Origin: Candidatus Protoclostridium stercorigallinarum
Lineage (GTDB): Bacteria > Bacillota > Clostridia > Christensenellales > Pumilibacteraceae
Assembly (NCBI GenBank): GCA_019113275.1
Contig: DXHS01000012.1
Span: 1 to 38,289, forward strand
Length of the DNA: 38,289 bases
Reading direction: 5' to 3'
Below are positions 30,691 through 38,153 of this stretch, piece after piece. Each line of letters starts with the position of its first letter. Position 1 is the first letter of the stretch. The translations under genes and the position numbers were made by a program. The notes under the pieces were generated by a model. That model was not told the origin of the DNA. It searched no databases and worked only from the letters and a program-made list of their open reading frames with translations.

Positions 30691-32189
30691 TAAACTACAT
30701 GATGCCCGACTACGAGGTGGTGCGGGACAAAGAACTTTGCATAAAGTGCAAAGTATGCGTGCGACAGTGCGCGAACAACGTGCACGTTTACGACGAAAAG
30801 AGAGACGTGCTGTACGCCGACAGCTCCAAATGCGTCAACTGCCACCGTTGCGTGACGCTCTGCCCGGCGAGAGCGCTTAAAATAGTTAAGACCGATCATT
30901 GTTTCAAGCCTTCGGCGAACTATACCGAGGATATAATTAAGGATATCTACCGCCAGGCGGATACGGGCGGAGTGCTGCTTTCGAGCATGGGCACGCCCAA
31001 GAGCTATCCCGTTTATTGGGATAAAATGCTCGTGAACGCTTCGCAGGTGACCAACCCGTCCATAGACCCTTTGCGCGAGCCCATGGAGATAAAGACCTTC
31101 CTCGGCAAAAAGCCGGAGAGCATACGCTACCGCGAGGACGGGAGCATAGAGACGGAGAAGTACCCTGACCTCGAGCTCAAAGTGCCGATAATGTTCTCGG
31201 CGATGAGTTACGGCTCGATATCCGGCAACGCGCATATCGCGCTCGCGCGCGCAGCCGAGGCGCTCGGCACGTTCTACAACACCGGTGAGGGCGGTCTGCG
31301 CGAAGACCTTTACCGCTACGGCGCGAACACGATAGTGCAGGTGGCGAGCGGGCGTTTCGGCGTGCACCCCGCGTACCTCAACGCGGGCGCGGCGATAGAG
31401 ATAAAGATAGGGCAGGGCGCTAAGCCGGGCATAGGCGGGCATCTCCCCGGCAGCAAGATAGGTCCGGAAGTCTCCCGCACCCGCATGATCCCCGTGGGAA
31501 CGGACGCAATCTCTCCCGCGCCACACCACGACATCTATTCGATAGAGGATCTCCGCCAGCTCGTGATCGGGCTCAAAGAGGCGACGGACTATAAAAAGCC
31601 CGTCATCGTCAAGATAGCCGCCGTGCATAACGTCGCGGCGATAGCGAGCGGCATAGCGCGCAGCGGCGCGGATATCATCGCGATAGACGGCTTCCGCGGC
31701 GGCACGGGCGCGGCTCCCACGCGCATACGCGACAACGTCGGCATCCCGATAGAGCTCGCTCTCGCGGCGGTGGATACCCGCCTGCGGGAGGAAGGCATCC
31801 GCAGCGCCGTCGGACTCGTGGTCGGCGGCTCGGTGCGCTCGAGCGCGGACGTCGTCAAAGCGATAGCTCTCGGCGCGGACGCCGTGTATATCGCCACGCC
31901 CGCATTGCTGGCTATGGGCTGTCACCTCTGCCGCAGCTGCCATTCGGGCAGGTGTAACTGGGGCATAGCGACGCAGGATCCCGAACTCGTGAAGCGGCTG
32001 AATCCCGATGTCGCCGCCGCCCGCCTCGTGAACCTCGTGAGCGCGTGGAGCCACGAGATAAAGGAAATGATGGGCGGCATGGGAATAAATTCGATAGAGG
32101 CTCTGCGCGGCAACCGCCTGATGCTGCGCGGCGTGGGGCTCACGCAGAAAGAGCTGGATATCCTCGGCATAAAGCACGCGGGCGAGTAA
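30687..32189 (+). CDS. Glutamate synthase FMN subunit with N-terminal 2[4Fe-4S] ferredoxin domain
   Basis: The 500-residue central subunit makes glutamate from 2-oxoglutarate and channelled ammonia. Residues 1-65 are a bacterial ferredoxin domain with CIKCKVCVRQC (18-28) and CVNCHRCVTLCP (49-60). The FMN/2-oxoglutarate barrel follows: MFSAMSYGSISGNAHIALA, NTGEGGLRED, IKIGQGAKPGIGGHLPG, ISPAPHHDIYSIEDL, DGFRGGTGAAP, VGGSVRSSADVVKAIALGAD and the cysteine cluster CHLCRSCHSGRCNWGIATQ for the FeS centre near FMN. This archaeal/clostridial-type large subunit lacks the amidotransferase and GXGXG domains, which the neighbours encode. It overlaps the upstream gene by ATGA. Confidence 0.93.
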   Translation: MINYMMPDYEVVRDKELCIKCKVCVRQCANNVHVYDEKRDVLYADSSKCVNCHRCVTLCPARALKIVKTDHCFKPSANYTEDIIKDIYRQADTGGVLLSSMGTPKSYPVYWDKMLVNASQVTNPSIDPLREPMEIKTFLGKKPESIRYREDGSIETEKYPDLELKVPIMFSAMSYGSISGNAHIALARAAEALGTFYNTGEGGLREDLYRYGANTIVQVASGRFGVHPAYLNAGAAIEIKIGQGAKPGIGGHLPGSKIGPEVSRTRMIPVGTDAISPAPHHDIYSIEDLRQLVIGLKEATDYKKPVIVKIAAVHNVAAIASGIARSGADIIAIDGFRGGTGAAPTRIRDNVGIPIELALAAVDTRLREEGIRSAVGLVVGGSVRSSADVVKAIALGADAVYIATPALLAMGCHLCRSCHSGRCNWGIATQDPELVKRLNPDVAAARLVNLVSAWSHEIKEMMGGMGINSIEALRGNRLMLRGVGLTQKELDILGIKHAGE

Positions 32190-32200
32190 GGAGGTATCTC

Positions 32201-32638
32201 TTGAAAAGAGTATACGTTAACGAAGAATGGTGCCTCGGCTGCCGGCTGTGCGAATATTGGTGCGTGTTTTCCGGTTCGGGCGAAAAGCGTTTCACCTTCG
32301 CTTTCGACGGCGGAGCCGTCCCGCCCGCGGGCATACGGGTCGAGGAATACGGTCCCGTGCGATTCGCGGTCAACTGCCGCCATTGCGACGATCCGCTTTG
32401 CCTCAAAGGCTGCATAAGCGGCGCGCTCTCGCGCGACGGCATGGGGGCGATAAGGATAGACAAAACGAAGTGCGTGGGCTGCCATACCTGTATCGCGATG
32501 TGCCCTTACGGGTGTATAGTCAGCGGCGGAGACAATAAGCCCGTTAAAAAATGTCAGCTGTGTGCGGGCAGGAACTATACGCCGCAATGCGTCGCGCATT
32601 GTCCGAACAACGCGATAGTGTACGAGGAGGGCGAATGA
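32201..32638 (+). CDS. 4Fe-4S ferredoxin electron-transfer subunit of glutamate synthase
   Basis: A 145-residue iron-sulfur protein with four cysteine clusters: CLGCRLCEYWC, CRHCDDPLCLKGC, CVGCHTCIAMCP and CQLC...CVAHCP. This is the pattern of the HycB/CooF/DmsB group of four-cluster ferredoxins. It probably passes electrons from the adjacent NAD(P)H- or ferredoxin-dependent flavoprotein to the FMN subunit. Start TTG 32201 is preferred because AAGGAGGT lies exactly 5 nt upstream, straight after the previous stop, and the first CxxC begins at residue 11. There is no nearby ATG in frame. The stop overlaps the next gene by ATGA. Confidence 0.88.
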   Translation: MKRVYVNEEWCLGCRLCEYWCVFSGSGEKRFTFAFDGGAVPPAGIRVEEYGPVRFAVNCRHCDDPLCLKGCISGALSRDGMGAIRIDKTKCVGCHTCIAMCPYGCIVSGGDNKPVKKCQLCAGRNYTPQCVAHCPNNAIVYEEGE

Positions 32639-33891
32639 GATACGTTATCATAGGGAACGGAGTCGCATCCGTCGGCGCGATAGAGGCGATAAGAAAACGC
32701 GACAAAGAAGGCAGCATAACCGTGCTTGCCGACGAAGATCGTCCCTGCTACGGCAGACCGCTCATATCTTATTACCTCGAAGGCATGACGGAGCTTTGCA
32801 GGATGGATTACCGCCCGTCCGGATTTTACGCCGCCAACGGCGCGGAGCTGCTGCTCTCCTCTCCCGCAGAGAGCATAGACGCCCGTGCGCACAAAGTAGT
32901 GAGCGGCGGGAAGGAGCATATATACGATAAACTGCTCATAGCCACGGGCTCGTCGCCCGTCGTGCCGCCCACCGAAGGGTATGACGGCGTGGAGCGCAAG
33001 TTCACATTCAACAAGCTGAGCGACGCGCTCGCTCTCGAAAAAGCGGTGGATAAAAGTACCCGCGTGCTTATCGTGGGCGCGGGACTTACCGGATTGAAAG
33101 CCGCGGAAGGTCTATACGCGAGAGCGGGACATATCACCGTCGTGGATATGGCGGATCGCGTGCTGCCCGCCGTTACCGACGCCGAGAGCAGCGGCATGAT
33201 CAGGCGGCATCTCGAGAGAAAGGGTATCGAGTTTCGTCTTTCCGATCGTGTGGAGAAGTATTGCGACGGCTACGCTCTTTTGCACGGCGGCGAGGAGATC
33301 GACTTTGATGTGCTCGTGACGGCGGTCGGCGTGCGTCCCAATACGTCGCTTGCCGAGAGCATAGGCTGCGTGTGCGAGTGCACGGCTTCGGACGGCAGGC
33401 GTTACCGCGGTATCGTAACGGGGAGCGACGGAAGCACGAACGTGGAGGACGTTTACGCGGCGGGCGACTGCTCGCTGACTTACGACGTCACCCGCGGGGA
33501 AATACGTCCCGTTTTCATCCAGCCCAATGCCTACATGCAGGGTGAGACGGCGGGAACGTACATGAGCGGCGGCGAGTGCGCCGAACGGGCGTACCTGCCC
33601 GTGAACGCAGGCGGATTCCTCGGTCTGCACATGATAACGGCGGGCGCGTTTGACGGCGAACCTCTCACGTTGTCCGACGACGGATCGTACCGCAAGCTGT
33701 TCGTAAAGGACGGCAAACTGCGCGGATTCATAATGATAGGAGAGTATCCCCGCGTCGGCATACTCACGGATATCGTCCGTCGCGGAGTACCGCTCGGCAG
33801 GGAGGAGCTCGCTTCGTTGGCAAAACAGCCGCAGTTGGCGGCTTTGGGCATGGACTATGTGCGTTCCGTGCTCGGAAAGGAGGACAGATGA
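32635..33891 (+). CDS. FAD/NAD(P)-dependent pyridine nucleotide-disulfide family oxidoreductase
   Basis: A 418-residue flavoprotein of the NADH oxidase / nitrite reductase / rubredoxin reductase type. It has an N-terminal FAD-binding fold with GNGVAS (7-12) and CYGRPLISYYL, an ATGSSPVVPP strand, a second nucleotide-binding fold GAGLTG (148-153, NAD(P)H), and VYAAGDCS for the FAD pyrophosphate. It probably brings NAD(P)H electrons into the ferredoxin subunit, replacing the classical GltD. It is joined by ATGA overlaps on both sides, so all five operon products are likely made in proportion. Confidence 0.88.
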   Translation: MRYVIIGNGVASVGAIEAIRKRDKEGSITVLADEDRPCYGRPLISYYLEGMTELCRMDYRPSGFYAANGAELLLSSPAESIDARAHKVVSGGKEHIYDKLLIATGSSPVVPPTEGYDGVERKFTFNKLSDALALEKAVDKSTRVLIVGAGLTGLKAAEGLYARAGHITVVDMADRVLPAVTDAESSGMIRRHLERKGIEFRLSDRVEKYCDGYALLHGGEEIDFDVLVTAVGVRPNTSLAESIGCVCECTASDGRRYRGIVTGSDGSTNVEDVYAAGDCSLTYDVTRGEIRPVFIQPNAYMQGETAGTYMSGGECAERAYLPVNAGGFLGLHMITAGAFDGEPLTLSDDGSYRKLFVKDGKLRGFIMIGEYPRVGILTDIVRRGVPLGREELASLAKQPQLAALGMDYVRSVLGKEDR

Positions 33892-34610
33892 AAATAGACG
33901 CAAAAGGCATGCACTACGCCGAGCTCGACCGCATGGTCAAAAGCAGCGCGGACGAAGATATAACGATAGATAACGTGCTCGGGCAGCGGTATATTGCCGC
34001 GGGCGCGGGCGGCAAGCGTATCACGGTGAACGGCACGCCGGGTAATGCTCTCGGCGCGTATATGGACGGCTGCCGCGTGGAGGTCTGCGGCAACGCGCAG
34101 GACGCGACTGGCGATACGATGAACTCCGGGACGATCGTCATACGCGGCGACTGCGGCGATACCGCGGGCTACGCCATGCGCGGCGGCAGGATATTCATCC
34201 GCGGCAACACCGGCTGGCGCACGGGCATACACATGAAGGAATACGGCTCCGCCGTCCCCTGTATCGTGGTGGGCGGCAGAGCGGGCGCATACCTCGGCGA
34301 ATACCAGGCGGGCGGGCGGATCGTCGTGCTCGGTATCGGCTGCGAGGACGGTCCGTGCGTGGGCGACTTCGTTTCCACGGGCATGCACGGCGGCAGGATA
34401 TACGTCCGCAGCCGCTTCGTCCCGGACGGTCTCCCGCCGCAGGTGACGGCGCGCGACGTGACGGATAAGTCCGAGCTCGCGCCCCTCGTGCGCGAATACT
34501 GCTCGTACTTCGGCGGCGACGCGGACGCTCTGCTTGCCGACGACTATTATGTGCTCGAGCCTTCCACGGCGTGTATCTATAAGACACTGTATGTCAACCG
34601 CCCGATGTGA
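33888..34610 (+). CDS. Glutamate synthase GXGXG (beta-helix) subunit
   Basis: A 240-residue protein equal to the C-terminal structural domain of GltB. Repeats of the GXGXG type form a right-handed beta-helix: GAGGKRITVNGTPGNALGAYM, GNAQDATGDTMNSGTIVIRGDCGDTAGYAMRGGRIFIRGNTGWRTGIHM, and GGRAGAYLGEYQAGG. In GOGAT this domain supports the channel between the amidotransferase and FMN sites. The C-terminal stretch (VREYCSYFGGDADALLADDYYVLEPS) also fits stand-alone subunits. It is last in the operon and is followed by a 30-bp palindrome. Confidence 0.9.
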   Translation: MKIDAKGMHYAELDRMVKSSADEDITIDNVLGQRYIAAGAGGKRITVNGTPGNALGAYMDGCRVEVCGNAQDATGDTMNSGTIVIRGDCGDTAGYAMRGGRIFIRGNTGWRTGIHMKEYGSAVPCIVVGGRAGAYLGEYQAGGRIVVLGIGCEDGPCVGDFVSTGMHGGRIYVRSRFVPDGLPPQVTARDVTDKSELAPLVREYCSYFGGDADALLADDYYVLEPSTACIYKTLYVNRPM

Positions 34611-34632
34611 GAGGAGCGGCATGACACGCAAG

Positions 34633-34662
34633 ACCCCCGCGCGGGATATCCCGCGCGGGGGT
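34633..34662. terminator. 30-bp perfect palindrome between convergent genes
   Basis: ACCCCCGCGCGGGAT followed by its exact reverse complement. It lies between the glutamate synthase operon (+) and the CBS gene (-) and probably ends both, although neither strand has a clear T run. Confidence 0.6.
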
Positions 34663-34730
34663 AGTTTCGTTGATATGTTGCGGAAAATTTTTATATTTAT
34701 TAAGTTTTGCCGCCGTCCGAGGCGTTTCGG

Positions 34731-35081
34731 TCATTTTTTCGGCGGGCGGGAGACGCTGCCGATGTACATCCCGCGGTCGTCGGTGACGGGCACGAAGCCG
34801 TATTCGGCAGCGATGTCCGATACGTCGCAGACGTCCATGCCCGCGGTGGCGGCGGGGCGGGGAAAGTCGTCCGCGATCTCGGCGAGCAGGGTGTCGCGGT
34901 CCGCGCCCGAGCGTACAGCCCAGAGCAGGATATGCTCGTTGGCTATGCCGACGTACATCCCGCTGCCGTCGACTACGGGCAGCGAGCCGCCGCCGAGGCG
35001 TTCCGCCGCTTCGCGCAGCGTCAGTTCCGCGCTCAGCCATGCGGAATTGTTTTTTATGGTCATTGCGGATATAACGTTCAT
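34731..35081 (-). CDS. Tandem CBS-domain protein
   Basis: A 116-residue cytoplasmic protein consisting of two CBS motifs only: MTIKNNSAWLSAELTLREAAERL...LPVVDGSGMYVGIAN and a second unit ending FVPVTDDRGMYIGSVSR. CBS pairs bind adenine nucleotides and act as energy or c-di-AMP/ATP sensors. No partner domain is fused, so the target is unknown. ATG 35081 is preceded by AAGGGAGAAAAGAAC on the minus strand, an excellent ribosome site; a longer start at 35123 would lie inside the structured leader. The 290-nt foldback at 35096-35385 would be its 5' leader. Confidence 0.8.
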   Translation of the reverse strand: MNVISAMTIKNNSAWLSAELTLREAAERLGGGSLPVVDGSGMYVGIANEHILLWAVRSGADRDTLLAEIADDFPRPAATAGMDVCDVSDIAAEYGFVPVTDDRGMYIGSVSRPPKK

Positions 35082-35095
35082 GTTCTTTTCTCCCT

Positions 35096-35385
35096 TACCC
35101 GGTGCCGGCCTCGGGTAGTACACATTTATCGGGCAATATCACGGGTGATGCGCGCGAAACGTCGCTCATCGTACCACAGAGGGTACGATGTCGTTCCGTT
35201 TCGCGCACCTGACCTCGCGATCATCGATAAATGCTCGCTGCAAGGAGATGCTACTCACGAGCCGTTTCCCCGGCAGTGCCCTACCGCGCAGCTGTAGTTT
35301 ACTTCTACAGCAAGCGTGACACGCAAGGGAAACAGCCGAAAAGCGCGCTCATTTACAGTGCACTACCCAAGGTCGGCACCGGGTA
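35096..35385 (-). ncRNA. Candidate structured RNA, possible CBS-gene leader (class not recognised)
   Basis: The ends pair in a 24-bp helix (35096-35119 with 35362-35385; one G-U and one C-A, the reverse on the other strand). Inside are helices CATTTATCG/CGATAAATG (35123-35131, 35225-35233), GCGCGAAACG/CGTTTCGCGC (35152-35161, 35197-35206), CATCGTACC/GGTACGATG (35167-35175, 35182-35190), CTCG/CGAG, GTTTCCC/GGGAAAC (35264-35270, 35327-35333) and two hairpins inside the last. On the minus strand it ends right before the CBS ribosome site. RNase P, tmRNA, SRP and 6S landmarks are absent. The strand is inferred from context; a foldback DNA element with 24-bp terminal repeats is the alternative. 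Confidence 0.5.
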
Positions 35386-35437
35386 CCCGAGATCGATATC
35401 GAGTATATGCAATATACCGCGGATATATTAACCGAAC

Positions 35438-35466
35438 ATTATAAAGCGCGGGCGGGAACATTAAAA
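35438..35466 (-). promoter_or_regulatory. Possible promoter for the structured leader and CBS gene
   Basis: On the minus strand a TATAAT (35443-35438) has a poor -35 (TTTTAA, 35466-35461) at 17 nt. The box lies between the TAACCGAA / TTCGGTTA half sites, which could be an operator. Confidence 0.35.
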
Positions 35467-35471
35467 TTCGG

Positions 35472-36149
35472 TTAGAATTTATGCGCCGGCTCGCTCTTTA
35501 CTTCCGTTATCCGACCCTTTTCGATGGGCTCCTCGGCGGGGGCGAAGCAGCGGCGCAGGCGGGCGAGGAGCAGCCGTCGGGAGAGCGGGCGGGAGACTAT
35601 GCGCCTGCCGAGGGCGATGATGTCGCCCTTTTTCATTTCGGCGACGGAGGCGCGCTTATCCGTAAGGCGGCAGTCGGTGACGGATATCCACACTTCGTAG
35701 TCGCGGCTCAGCCGTTTTGCCGCGCGGCGGAGAGAGGAGCGCAGGGTGCGGGAATATGGGACTCCGTCGAGGTCGATGACGAGCGTGCGCGTTTCGGGCG
35801 TGATACGTGCGGCGAGCGCGACCAGGCGGCGGTCGAGGAAACTCAGAGCGCGCATGCGCTTGTTCACGTTTATCCTTGCGCCCAGCTTGCGCAGCAGCGC
35901 TTTGACTTCCGCCTTGCCGGGTGCGGGTCTGTCGATGAGCGAGCGCTCGTAACGCACGTACTGCATGGCGGTGAATCCGCCGAACGGGTGCTCGCCGACG
36001 ACGTAATAATCCCTTCCTTCCATACGGCAGACGCTCGTTATCTCCGCTCCGCGCGCTCTCGCGACGCCCGGAAGGTCGCCGTGCATGGCGCGGCGTTTTT
36101 CCTCGCTGTCACCGAGGAGATAAATGACTTCCCTGTAATGTTTTTTCAT
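35472..36149 (-). CDS. Unrecognised protein with weak ABC-ATPase-like C-terminal half
   Basis: A 225-residue, arginine-rich protein starting MKKHYREVIYLLGDSEEKRRAM. I do not recognise it. The order LSFLDRRLVALAARI, TLVIDLDGVPYS, KRLSRDYEVWISVTD resembles the signature, Walker B and H-loop regions of ABC ATPases in spacing, but Walker A is absent and the catalytic Glu after Walker B is not there, so any such relationship would be to a degenerate, non-hydrolysing form. ATG 36149 has no clear ribosome site; in-frame codons further upstream would extend it into the asparaginase promoter. It is divergent from the asparaginase gene. Confidence 0.6.
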   Translation of the reverse strand: MKKHYREVIYLLGDSEEKRRAMHGDLPGVARARGAEITSVCRMEGRDYYVVGEHPFGGFTAMQYVRYERSLIDRPAPGKAEVKALLRKLGARINVNKRMRALSFLDRRLVALAARITPETRTLVIDLDGVPYSRTLRSSLRRAAKRLSRDYEVWISVTDCRLTDKRASVAEMKKGDIIALGRRIVSRPLSRRLLLARLRRCFAPAEEPIEKGRITEVKSEPAHKF

Positions 36150-36214
36150 CACGGGGATTATGGACGGTTTCGCGAGTAAAATACGTCCGCGCGCGAAAAA
36201 TCTCCGCCGATATG

Positions 36215-36243
36215 TTGTCACGGGCGGCGGAGCGTGGTATAAT
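36215..36243 (+). promoter_or_regulatory. Promoter giving a probably leaderless asparaginase mRNA
   Basis: -35 TTGTCA (36215-36220), 17-nt spacer, -10 TATAAT (36238-36243). The ATG begins 7 nt after the -10 box, where transcription itself should start. No Shine-Dalgarno sequence precedes the ATG. Confidence 0.8.
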
Positions 36244-36249
36244 AGCGTT

Positions 36250-37194
36250 ATGAAGATCACCGTGATAACCGCGGGCGGCACGATCGCCTGCGAAAATACG
36301 GGCGGAGTATTGCGCCCGACCGCCGGTACGGACGCCCTGCTTGCGGCGGCTCTCGGCGAAGGCGCGCCCGAAGCCGATTACGTCGTGCGCCCGGTCATGA
36401 ACAAGCTCAGCGAGAACATGACGGGCGCGGATATCGCGGACATCGCGGGCGAAGTGCGCTCCGCGCTTTCGCGCTCGGACGGGGTCGTCGTCACGCACGG
36501 AACGGACACGCTCGCCTTTACGGCGGCGGCGCTGTCGTATGCGCTCGGGCTGTGCGACAAGCCCGTGGCTATCGCTTCCGCAAACGTCCCGCCCCGGGAG
36601 GCGGGTTCGGACGCTCCGCTCTGCTTTGCCGCCTGCGCCGCAGTCGCGGCTTCGGGCATGAAAGGGGTGTTCGCATGCAACGTGCGCGGCTCCGCCGCTT
36701 ACGTGCACCGTGCTTCCCGCCTGCTGCCCTGCCTGCCGTATTCGGGGGAGAGGTACTCGCTCGGCGGCGAGTACGCGGTGTTTTCGGGCGGCAGACTCGT
36801 GCGGAACGCATCCTGCCGCGAGCTGCCCGACGGTCTGCCCGCGGCGGATCTTTCTCCGTTGCGCCTCCCGTCCGATGTCATGCTCGTATGCCCGTTCTCG
36901 CTCTCCGCGTACCCGACCGTGCCCGAAGGCGTGCGCGCGGTCGTTTTCTCTGCGTTCCACTCGGGCACTCTGCCGACGGGAGACAGGACGTTCGCCGCAT
37001 TCTGCCGCGCCTGCCGCGAGCGGGGGATATCGCTTTACGCCGCCTGCTCTTCGCCCGACGTGCGCTACGAGAGCGCTCTGCTCTTGCCCTCGCTCGGCGT
37101 CGCCGTACTGCCGCGCCTCGCTCCCGCCGCCGCTCTCGTAAAGCTGCGCCTCCGCCTGCCGCCCGAGCCGTCTCTCGGCGGAGACGTGGTGTAG
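36250..37194 (+). CDS. Asparaginase/glutaminase family protein (type I-like, cytoplasmic)
   Basis: A 314-residue enzyme hydrolysing asparagine to aspartate and ammonia. It opens MKITVITAGGTIACEN with Thr11 in the first catalytic motif TAGGTIA; the second motif VVTHGTDTLAFTAAAL gives Thr85-Asp86. A SGMKGVFACN segment may supply the usual lysine. No signal peptide is present, as in cytoplasmic type I enzymes. The C-terminal domain is somewhat divergent (cysteine-rich, SLYAACSSPDVRYES). ATG 36250 has no ribosome site but coincides with the expected transcript start. It is convergent with the acetyltransferase gene. Confidence 0.82.
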   Translation: MKITVITAGGTIACENTGGVLRPTAGTDALLAAALGEGAPEADYVVRPVMNKLSENMTGADIADIAGEVRSALSRSDGVVVTHGTDTLAFTAAALSYALGLCDKPVAIASANVPPREAGSDAPLCFAACAAVAASGMKGVFACNVRGSAAYVHRASRLLPCLPYSGERYSLGGEYAVFSGGRLVRNASCRELPDGLPAADLSPLRLPSDVMLVCPFSLSAYPTVPEGVRAVVFSAFHSGTLPTGDRTFAAFCRACRERGISLYAACSSPDVRYESALLLPSLGVAVLPRLAPAAALVKLRLRLPPEPSLGGDVV

Positions 37195-37290
37195 CCGGCA
37201 ACAATAGCCCCCGCTCGCATGCGCGTTGTTCGGCAGAATCCGCAGAAAGTTCATCGGATTTTCGAGGATAGGACTTTCGTCAAAACCGAA

Positions 37291-37312
37291 GCGCGGCGTT
37301 TAAGCGCCGCGC
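37291..37312. terminator. GC hairpin between convergent asparaginase and acetyltransferase genes
   Basis: GCGCGGCG-TTTAAG-CGCCGCGC, the same stem as at 14952-14973 but with flanks inverted. On the minus strand it is followed by TTCGGTTTTG. Upstream, 37243-37285 resembles the tail of the dispersed repeats (AGGATAGGACTTTCGT also at 27653). Confidence 0.6.
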
Positions 37313-37316
37313 AAGG

Positions 37317-37892
37317 TTAAAGCATTTTTATGACTCGGCAGGGGTTGCCGACGGCGAGGGAGTGGGCGGGTATGTCTTTGGTGACGACGGAGCCCGCGCC
37401 GATGACGGAGCCTTCGCCTATCGTCACTCCGGGGAGCACGGTCACGCCGCCGCCCAGCCAGCAGTTATCGCATATCGTTATACGGCTGCCGTATTCGAGG
37501 TCGTACAGCGTGCCGTCCTCGCGGCGGCGCATGTTGCGCCTTTTGTAGTCGAGCGGGTGATAGGCGGCGTACAGCGAGACGTTGGGTCCGAACATCACGT
37601 TGTTGCCTATCTTTATCTCGCCGCAGTCGAGGATAGTGAGGTTGAAGTTCGCGTAAAAGCATTCGCCCGTCGTGATATTGGTGCCGTAGTCCGTCCATAT
37701 CGGTCCCTGGATGTAAGAGTCTTTGCCCAGCCCGGGCAGCAGCTCGGCGAGCACGGCTTTACGCCTCTCGTCGCTCTGCTTCAATCCGTTGTATTCGACG
37801 CACAGTTCCTGGGCGCGTGCGTGCGCTTTCGCGAGTTCCTCGTCGCTCGGGTCGTAAAGTTCGCCTGCGAGCATTTTTTCTTTTTCCGTCAT
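37317..37892 (-). CDS. Maltose/galactoside O-acetyltransferase family (hexapeptide repeat)
   Basis: A 191-residue left-handed beta-helix acetyltransferase. The N-terminal Maa domain (MTEKEKMLAGELYDPSDEELAKA) is followed by hexapeptide coils (ITTGECFYANFNLTILDCGEIKIGNNVMFGPNVSLYAA), catalytic His112 in AAYHPLDYKRR, and a C-terminal closing motif VGNPCRVIKML. These enzymes transfer acetyl from acetyl-CoA to sugars such as maltose, glucose or galactosides. Length and motifs are typical. ATG 37892 follows AAAGGCGGTGACGAT on the minus strand and has its own promoter. Confidence 0.92.
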   Translation of the reverse strand: MTEKEKMLAGELYDPSDEELAKAHARAQELCVEYNGLKQSDERRKAVLAELLPGLGKDSYIQGPIWTDYGTNITTGECFYANFNLTILDCGEIKIGNNVMFGPNVSLYAAYHPLDYKRRNMRRREDGTLYDLEYGSRITICDNCWLGGGVTVLPGVTIGEGSVIGAGSVVTKDIPAHSLAVGNPCRVIKML

Positions 37893-37942
37893 ATCGTCAC
37901 CGCCTTTGTCCGACTTTTTCCGTCCGACCTTATTATATATAT

Positions 37943-37971
37943 AATATACACCCGTGCGCCGCTACCGTCAA
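37943..37971 (-). promoter_or_regulatory. Promoter of the acetyltransferase gene
   Basis: On the minus strand: -35 TTGACG (37971-37966), 17-nt spacer, -10 TATATT (37948-37943), inside an alternating TA run. Confidence 0.75.
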
Positions 37972-38069
37972 GCCGTTTTTATCGAATAAAAGCCCGCCCT
38001 GCTCAGCCGAGCCGCCTACGGCGGCGAACGTACCTTCGGTGCTCGGCTGTGTGACTCGCTTACGCTCGT

Positions 38070-38153
38070 AAATAAATGTTCCGCGCGACGTTGCCGACGT
38101 GCGCGCCCTCTTTTTGCGGGAAGTCGACGGAGCGACAATTACGGAATTCGCAG
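38070..38153 (+). repeat. Dispersed intergenic repeat, copy C
   Basis: Best match to copy A (15049-15135, opposite strand): CCGCGCGACGT, TGCGCGCCCTCTTTT, GGAGC, ACAATTAC are shared with no gaps. In one frame both copies read PRDVADxRALF...GATITE, but copy B breaks this frame, so coding is doubtful. Confidence 0.7.

Larger units (their letters stand above)
35082..35471. other. Intergenic region with large branched foldback
   Basis: These 390 bases have no coding support. They contain the 290-nt structured segment (35096-35385), then palindromes CGGGTACCCG, ATCGATATCGA and GTATATGCAATATAC (about 35380-35417), and an inverted repeat TAACCGAA / TTCGGTTA (35429-35436, 35467-35474) around a minus-strand TATAAT. 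Confidence 0.65.

Noticed and set aside
34534-35297. Plus-strand frames across the CBS gene and the structured region
   Set aside because: The minus frame has two CBS motifs and a good ribosome site; the plus frames are featureless and cross the palindrome.
35096-35385. RNase P RNA, tmRNA, SRP RNA or 6S RNA
   Set aside because: The conserved core sequences of these RNAs are not present on either strand, and the branching pattern differs.
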